From positions 806,001 to 870,000 of the forward strand of contig OY969110.1 in NCBI GenBank assembly GCA_963697995.1: 64,000 nt of DNA, written 5' to 3'. The position numbers and the translations under genes are program-made. Shown piece by piece: positions 59,476-64,000 of the stretch; the stretch's first letter is position 1, and every line of letters begins with the position of its first letter. Source of the DNA: MFD00082-c5 sp963697995. Lineage in GTDB: Bacteria > Chlamydiota > Chlamydiia > Chlamydiales > JAJFMB01. The notes below the pieces were generated by a model. The model saw nothing but the letters and a program-made list of their open reading frames with translations, ran no database searches and had not been told where the DNA came from.

Positions 59476-61115
59476 GCTTTATTGGCTTCATCTTGCATAA
59501 GCACATTATTGGCTTCATTTTGCATAAGCATTTGTATAGCAACTAACGGATGCATATCATTGATCTGTTCCAATCTTTTGTTTGGGTCTACATTAAGTAA
59601 GTGCTCTATTATTGTCCCAAGCAAAGGATTTCTTGTTTTTGCCTGTGCAATTAGAACTGTTAAAGCCCTTTGGTACTTTTGAAAATTTTGTGGATTATCT
59701 ATTATTGTTCCCTTTCTAAGGCCAATATCATACTGCTTATTTAATTTATAGATACTGTCAATGTTGTTTGGATTATCACTACCTATGAAAAACAAATCGA
59801 CAATCATCATGCCATAGGTCCAGAAATCAAAGGCTCTTCCTTGATCTTCTCGTGTACTATCTGTGTTTTTTACCAACTCTTTAAATGGGGGGGGTACACA
59901 ACCCTTAGTACCAACAGATATGTCAAAACTATATTGGTTTAGTGGACAAGCAGTATCGTGATCTGATATTGTAAATATTTTTTTACCATTAACTAATTTA
60001 ATAAGAATGTTATCAATTTTCATGTCTCTGTTGACCATATTATGGTCGTGTAATTCTTTTATCCCTTTGGCTATATCGCTAAGCATTTGGTAGATTTCTT
60101 TTGTTGTTAAATTTCCTGATACATCAACAACCGCTCCTCCTTCGCAATATTCGCTTAAAATCCCCAATTTTTTAGCCTTATCTCCTTCATTAAGGTCTAG
60201 TGCTTCCATCATGTTTATTACTCTTTCAGAGGTCTGTTTAACTGGTTTGCTTTGGTAAAGATGAACATCTCCTCCCAACACATTTTCGCTTTGGATCGCA
60301 TTGACTGCTTGGATTGTATTTATCTCATTTTGAGCGTATCGCTGGATCATAAAACCACTTCGGAAGACATATTTTTTTCCGGTTTCGAGGTTGACTGCAA
60401 GAGTGGCTCTATTTTTGCCTCCTTCAATATCGAGTTCAGCACGCTTGGATCCCTTTGGCACGGTTTTTCCCTTACAAAGGATATAGGTTCCTGGAGGGCA
60501 AACACCCCCCGGATGAACGATAAGAGAGCGGGCTGTACCAATTTGTTCCCTGTAAACGTGTCCTGTTACTTCATGTGTTTGATTATTTTGTTCTGCAAAA
60601 GCTTTGATCCCGTTTAATTCCTCCTCCGTTATATTAGCTATCCGCATGATAGACTGATCGATCTCTTGTCGCTCTTCGACTGAACTTTGTGATGAAGAGG
60701 TACTTACAGAATTTGTCGCTGCTGTCTCTTTGGGAGTGGTTGGAGCTGTGCTCGAATTGGTTGCTGCTGCTGTATCTTCGGGAGTGGTTGGAGCTGTGCC
60801 AAGAGTATGTGTAGCAACAGTTGTCGTCTTTGAGCGAGTTTCTTGGTCGTCACTTTGGTGATTGGTATTTGGTGGAGTTTCTTCTTTAGGTTCAGTCTCT
60901 TGGGGGGCAATGTGGTGAGCGGTGATTGGTGGAGTTGGTTCATGAGGTGTTGAAATAGTGACGTTAAAACTCTCATTTTGCCTTTGTTGATTCGAAGTTA
61001 GTCCCATTTTTTTTAAGAACTTACCCACTTTACTACGAACGTTGTAAAAGAACCCTCTATTTGGACGAATGGGTTGATTGGATGGAGAACCTTCTGAACC
61101 ATTGCCGATTTGCAT
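59472..61115 (-). CDS. Eukaryotic-like Ser/Thr protein kinase, divergent
   Basis: 547 residues with AAGGGGG before the ATG. Residues 1-200 are low complexity, rich in Thr, Pro and Ser. A kinase domain follows (about 215-545): glycine loop and lysine region not clear (YVFRSGFMIQRY may replace VAIK), helix C around NEINTIQAV, catalytic loop NMVNRDMKIDNILI with Asp364 and Asn369 (HRD is NRD), metal motif DHD in place of DFG at 385, FDFWTYGMMIVDLF as motif IX. Activity is possible, with divergent ATP binding. A fragment of a second copy lies just upstream. Confidence 0.78.
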   Translation of the reverse strand: MQIGNGSEGSPSNQPIRPNRGFFYNVRSKVGKFLKKMGLTSNQQRQNESFNVTISTPHEPTPPITAHHIAPQETEPKEETPPNTNHQSDDQETRSKTTTVATHTLGTAPTTPEDTAAATNSSTAPTTPKETAATNSVSTSSSQSSVEERQEIDQSIMRIANITEEELNGIKAFAEQNNQTHEVTGHVYREQIGTARSLIVHPGGVCPPGTYILCKGKTVPKGSKRAELDIEGGKNRATLAVNLETGKKYVFRSGFMIQRYAQNEINTIQAVNAIQSENVLGGDVHLYQSKPVKQTSERVINMMEALDLNEGDKAKKLGILSEYCEGGAVVDVSGNLTTKEIYQMLSDIAKGIKELHDHNMVNRDMKIDNILIKLVNGKKIFTISDHDTACPLNQYSFDISVGTKGCVPPPFKELVKNTDSTREDQGRAFDFWTYGMMIVDLFFIGSDNPNNIDSIYKLNKQYDIGLRKGTIIDNPQNFQKYQRALTVLIAQAKTRNPLLGTIIEHLLNVDPNKRLEQINDMHPLVAIQMLMQNEANNVLMQDEANKA

Positions 61116-61277
61116 AATCTTACCCCCTTTTTTGTTTATTATAACAAATTAAAATTAATGACAGTGTTAATTTATTATTAATAAATAAATGTAATAGAGA
61201 AGAGTGTTTTTGCTTTTGCTGTTCATGAGTTTTTGAAGGGCACCTTATCTGATTTATTTTCTTTTATTGGCTAGATC

Positions 61278-61760
61278 TTATATGAACTTTTCTGTGAAAA
61301 CTAATGGGTTTTCTCCATCAATCTTTTCCAATCTAACTGTTGGATTTTCTTCTAGAAAATATTTTGCTATCGGGCCAAGGTCTTGGTCAATTGCCACTGC
61401 AAAATCGATGAGTTGTTTTAAAGCTGTGCAATAAATCTCAAAAAGTTTCTTGATTAGGTTCTAATGTCCAATTCATAAAACTCTTGTCGAATTTTTTATT
61501 TAGTCGGCCCTGAAAAAGTCCCCTCCAATAAAAGTGATCCTTTTGTAACAAAAAATGCGGTGTACGATGCCTCCCCCCTTCTCAAGGTTTGGTGAGGAGT
61601 AAAACGCATTTTTTGTCAAAAGGGACACTTTTATTGGAGGGGACTTTTTCAGGGCCGACTCATTAATGGCTAGATCGGATGAGGGAAAACTTGCTGGATC
61701 AGTGATACTCATAATTGTATTACCAGTTTTTTTTTCATAAAACAGATCAAAAAAATTATG
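61278..61760 (-). pseudogene. C-terminal kinase fragment interrupted by a MITE
   Basis: Reading on the minus strand from 61760: NFFDLFYEKKTGNTIMS, up to AIN; then MITE A6; then KKFDKSF, WTLEPNQETF, a one-base shift, and EIYCTALKQLIDF, LGPIAKYFLEENPTVRLEK, GENPLV, ending in a stop at 61278. The intact kinase has, at the same place, KLNKQYDIGLRKG, NPQNFQKY, ALTVLIAQ, LLGTIIEHLLNVDPNKRLEQ and MHPLV. The N-terminal part is absent. It is thus a broken paralogue of the kinase gene at 59472. Confidence 0.75.
61502..61660. repeat. Family A MITE, short form (copy A6)
   Basis: Only 159 bases: the ends AGTCGGCCCTGAAAAAGT and inverse plus the hairpin half found in A1-A5, without the 120-base AT-rich half. 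Removing it joins the codons for A-I-N and K-K-F of the kinase fragment in frame. AAT stands on both sides. Confidence 0.88.
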
Positions 61761-61775
61761 AATGTTAATTTACTA

Positions 61776-62876
61776 TTAATTTGATAGTTTAATGAATGCT
61801 TGGGACAGAAGAGTATTGATGCTTTCTGTGACGATCATCTCCCTACTCCCTTTAAGGTTTAAGCGTTTAATTTCTGGTGGAAAATTGTCTATTTTAAGGC
61901 CGATATAGACGGTGCCTATAGGTTTTTCTTCAGTTCCCCCTGTCGGTCCTGCGATTCCTGAGACGGCAAAGGCAATACGGCTGTTCATAAGTTTTTGAAT
62001 ATGGGTACACATTTCTTTCACGGTTTCTTCGCTGACGGCGCCGTGATTTTTTAGAGTTTGAGGGGAAACGTTTAAGAGGTTTTCTTTAATGCTGTTGCTA
62101 TATGAAACAACACTTCCCAGGAAGTAGTGAGATGAGCCACTTTGCGATGTGAATCGATACGAGAGGGCCCCTCCGGTGCACGATTCGGCAACGCTTAGGG
62201 TTAAATTTTTTTGAATAAGCAGATTGTGCAGGGCAGAGTCTAAAGTTTTGCCTATTAAGACTTGCGATTTAAAGCGCTCTTTGATTTGGTCGATCAGTTT
62301 TTTAGGTTCTTCTAAGCTTTTAAGTCGTATGGTCAAAAAACCAAGGGAGGGGTAAATCCCTATTTGGACATGAGGGAATTCGTTTTGCCATTTTGTGAAT
62401 TGATCGTTGATCTCTTTTTCTTTTAGAGACAACAGAGTAAGGGTGTGGGTTTTAAAAACGGGTTCCTTTCGAAGCCAAACGGGTATTTTGGGAACAATCT
62501 CTTTTGAGAACATCTCTTTCATCTCCCTTGGAACACCAGGAAGAAAGACGATGAAGCGTCCCTCTTTCTCAAAAATCCTTCCTGGAGCATTTCCTAGGGT
62601 ATTTGGTACAGGAGTTGTTTTTTGAAAAAGATGATCGATGACCGTTTTTGTTAAGTCGTCAGTTGTGATGCCAAGCCCTCCTGTCACAAGGGTGAGTGTG
62701 GATCTTGTGAGGGCTGTAAGAAGCGTTTCTTTGATGGTGTCTTCGGTGTCGGGGATGGTGGTTTCTCTTAAGACTTGGTATCCCATTTCGGAAAGAGTTT
62801 TTCCCAAAAAAGCGGCATTGGTGTTGATTGTATAGCCGGATAAAACTTCAGCTCCAATCGTGACGATTTCAATCAT
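61776..62876 (-). CDS. cinA: CinA-family competence/damage-inducible protein
   Basis: N-terminal MoaB/MogA-like domain (EIVTIGAEVLSGYTINTNAAFL, VTGGLGITTDDLT) and C-terminal NMN amidohydrolase domain (SVAESCTGGALSYRFTSQSGSS, VSGIAGPTGGTEEKPIGTVYIGL with the conserved Ser/Thr). The ATG at 62876 overlaps the previous stop as ATGA; the upstream frame lies in the neighbour. CinA recycles NMN in pyridine-nucleotide metabolism. Last gene of the lspA unit. Confidence 0.92.
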   Translation of the reverse strand: MIEIVTIGAEVLSGYTINTNAAFLGKTLSEMGYQVLRETTIPDTEDTIKETLLTALTRSTLTLVTGGLGITTDDLTKTVIDHLFQKTTPVPNTLGNAPGRIFEKEGRFIVFLPGVPREMKEMFSKEIVPKIPVWLRKEPVFKTHTLTLLSLKEKEINDQFTKWQNEFPHVQIGIYPSLGFLTIRLKSLEEPKKLIDQIKERFKSQVLIGKTLDSALHNLLIQKNLTLSVAESCTGGALSYRFTSQSGSSHYFLGSVVSYSNSIKENLLNVSPQTLKNHGAVSEETVKEMCTHIQKLMNSRIAFAVSGIAGPTGGTEEKPIGTVYIGLKIDNFPPEIKRLNLKGSREMIVTESINTLLSQAFIKLSN

Positions 62877-63517
62877 AGAGCGACCTTCAAATCGGTTAAT
62901 TGGGGATGGGTATTGATCCAAGAGAGACATTTTTTCCCAAGTCTAAGGGGGGTTGCTAATTTTTTATCGTCGATAAGAAAAGTTGTGGGCAGGGTATTTT
63001 CTCGTGTCCATTTTTGAAACAGGTGAAAAAGCTCCCCATTTGAAGTGGTTCTTGAGTTTTTTGGCTCTCCTGTTTCTTGATCTTGGTAGAGCTGAGGAAA
63101 TGAGATATAAAGCCCCCAGCTGATGGTATCTTTTCCAAACACTTGAGGGAAAATTTTAAGAGGCTCTTTTGAGAGGTGAAACGAGGAGACTTGGAGCTGA
63201 ACGACAGGGAGGGTGGCTCTTGCAATCACATTATTTTGCAGGACTTGGTCAGAAATACTTGAATCGTCTTTTGTCAAACAACAAGAGAAAGTTTCTCGAA
63301 TTGTTTGAGTCATATTCACCTCCCCAACTTTTAAGGCATCGATATAGCTTTTGTAGATTTCAAAAAAAAGAGGATGGGGAATCTCTTTTTTTTGCATAGG
63401 AACGACTCTTCCGGTTTGTATGATTTTAAAAGGGGAGAGGGAAAATAGGGAGATGAGTTCTTCTACTTCTAATAGGGCTTGAATCGAAATCCATTTTGTG
63501 GCTTGTAGAGGCTTCAT
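62873..63517 (-). CDS. Conserved-position protein of unknown function
   Basis: 214 residues, with ATGA overlaps to both lspA (63514-63517) and cinA (62873-62876). The protein has no signal peptide; mixed alpha/beta sequence with two Cys in TFSCCLTKDD and a segment ISFPQLYQDQETGE. I recognise no family. The tight coupling shows it is genuinely translated. Confidence 0.7.
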   Translation of the reverse strand: MKPLQATKWISIQALLEVEELISLFSLSPFKIIQTGRVVPMQKKEIPHPLFFEIYKSYIDALKVGEVNMTQTIRETFSCCLTKDDSSISDQVLQNNVIARATLPVVQLQVSSFHLSKEPLKIFPQVFGKDTISWGLYISFPQLYQDQETGEPKNSRTTSNGELFHLFQKWTRENTLPTTFLIDDKKLATPLRLGKKCLSWINTHPQLTDLKVAL

Positions 63518-64000
63518 GGGGTGACTTTTTTGTGAAAGAGGGGAAGGATCATTAGCGAAACGACGCCTATAAAGATCGCTGAGTCGGCCACATTAAAGAC
63601 GGGGTAGTGGTATTTAAAAGGGACGAAGAAAAACATATCGACAACATGGCCGTAGAAAAAGGTGTCTAAAATATTTCCGAAAGCGCCTGCGATGATGAGG
63701 GTAAAGGGGATAGTTTTTTCGGGGGATTTGTTGAAAAAGAGGGCATAAATAAGAAGAGATGAGATAAAAGCGATCCGAAAATAAAGAAGGGGTGTTTGGT
63801 ATTCAGGAAGCAATCCCCAGGCAGCCCCTTTGTTTGTAGCGTGACTTATGGAGAAATCGATACCGGCCAGGTTTTGAAAGACGCCGATTCCGCCGTAAGG
63901 ATAGATGGGGGTGCTTTCGTTCATAACGGGTAAATAAAAGTGGGTGAAAGCTTTGGTGGCGATATCTAGGGCAAGAACAGTTAAGGCTAAAAAGAAGGCT
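63514..64000 (-). CDS. lspA: Lipoprotein signal peptidase, N-terminus outside the window
   Basis: Cleaves prolipoprotein signals after lipidation. The frame remains open to the window end with LALTVLALDIATKAF, the first transmembrane helix of LspA, so the ATG at 63924 is internal. Catalytic Asp residues lie in IAGAFGNILDTFFYGHVVDMFFF and in FNVADSAIFIG. IDFSISHATNKGAAWGL is the family NxGxAFG-like motif. The Wza-like protein at 1255 is a likely substrate. Confidence 0.93.
   Translation of the reverse strand, partial: AFFLALTVLALDIATKAFTHFYLPVMNESTPIYPYGGIGVFQNLAGIDFSISHATNKGAAWGLLPEYQTPLLYFRIAFISSLLIYALFFNKSPEKTIPFTLIIAGAFGNILDTFFYGHVVDMFFFVPFKYHYPVFNVADSAIFIGVVSLMILPLFHKKVTP

Overview
The window looks like a chromosomal segment of a member of the Chlamydiota outside the classical Chlamydiaceae (an amoeba- or invertebrate-associated 'environmental' chlamydia). 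The evidence is gene content and order. A shikimate block aroA-aroK-aroC lies beside a fused aroD-aroE gene, dnaB is followed by mnmG and lplA as in Chlamydia, and there is a class I DhnA-type aldolase, a three-gene metal ABC transporter and several divergent SET-domain proteins. Exopolysaccharide-export genes, an oxygen-dependent HemF, a MoxR/DUF58 block and many host-directed eukaryotic-like proteins argue against a reduced Chlamydia genome. The family cannot be fixed from sequence reading alone.

Layout. 0-5.3 kb: surface polysaccharide block (GT2 glycosyltransferase, Wza-like lipoprotein, Wzz/Wzc-like co-polymerase, secreted lipase-like protein). 5.3-9.7 kb, minus strand: histidine kinase, MoxR ATPase, DUF58 protein and a membrane protein. 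10-17 kb: aromatic biosynthesis, an X-Pro peptidase and mutL. 17-26 kb: eno, a SET-like protein, two paralogous membrane proteins around a BON/DUF3309 pair, then rsgA, an rRNA methyltransferase and cca. 26-29 kb: an accessory island behind two mobile-repeat copies, ending in an AlbA_2/Schlafen-type regulator with a palindromic operator. 30-40 kb: a metal ABC transporter between two tRNA-Ser genes, dnaB, an LRR-HECT protein, mnmG and lplA. 40-47 kb: a repeat-rich stretch holding a sulfotransferase-Tpx-epimerase-VKOR cluster. 47-64 kb: a second SET protein, a CBS protein, three tandem LRR proteins, fba, hemF, an overlapping operon joining a protein kinase and a lipase to RNA-modification genes, then cinA and lspA.

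The most striking object is the minus-strand gene at 34096-36741. It has a helical N-terminus, a leucine-rich repeat region and a C-terminal domain with the hallmarks of a eukaryotic HECT ubiquitin ligase, including a T-C catalytic cysteine motif at Cys850. Next to it lie the first codons of a second copy, cut off by a decayed IS5-type element. A second decayed effector gene, the C-terminal end of a protein kinase at 61.3-61.8 kb, carries an inserted hairpin MITE. Together with the three LRR paralogues, the intact kinase, the lipase and two SET proteins, this indicates a region where host-interaction genes are duplicated and broken by small mobile elements.

Two short non-autonomous repeat families are present. 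Family A (about 277 bp, with a 159 bp short form) has inverted ends reading TAGTCGGCCCTGAAAAAGT and occurs six times. Family B (about 123-135 bp) has ends reading GAACCTATCCCACTAAT and occurs three times.
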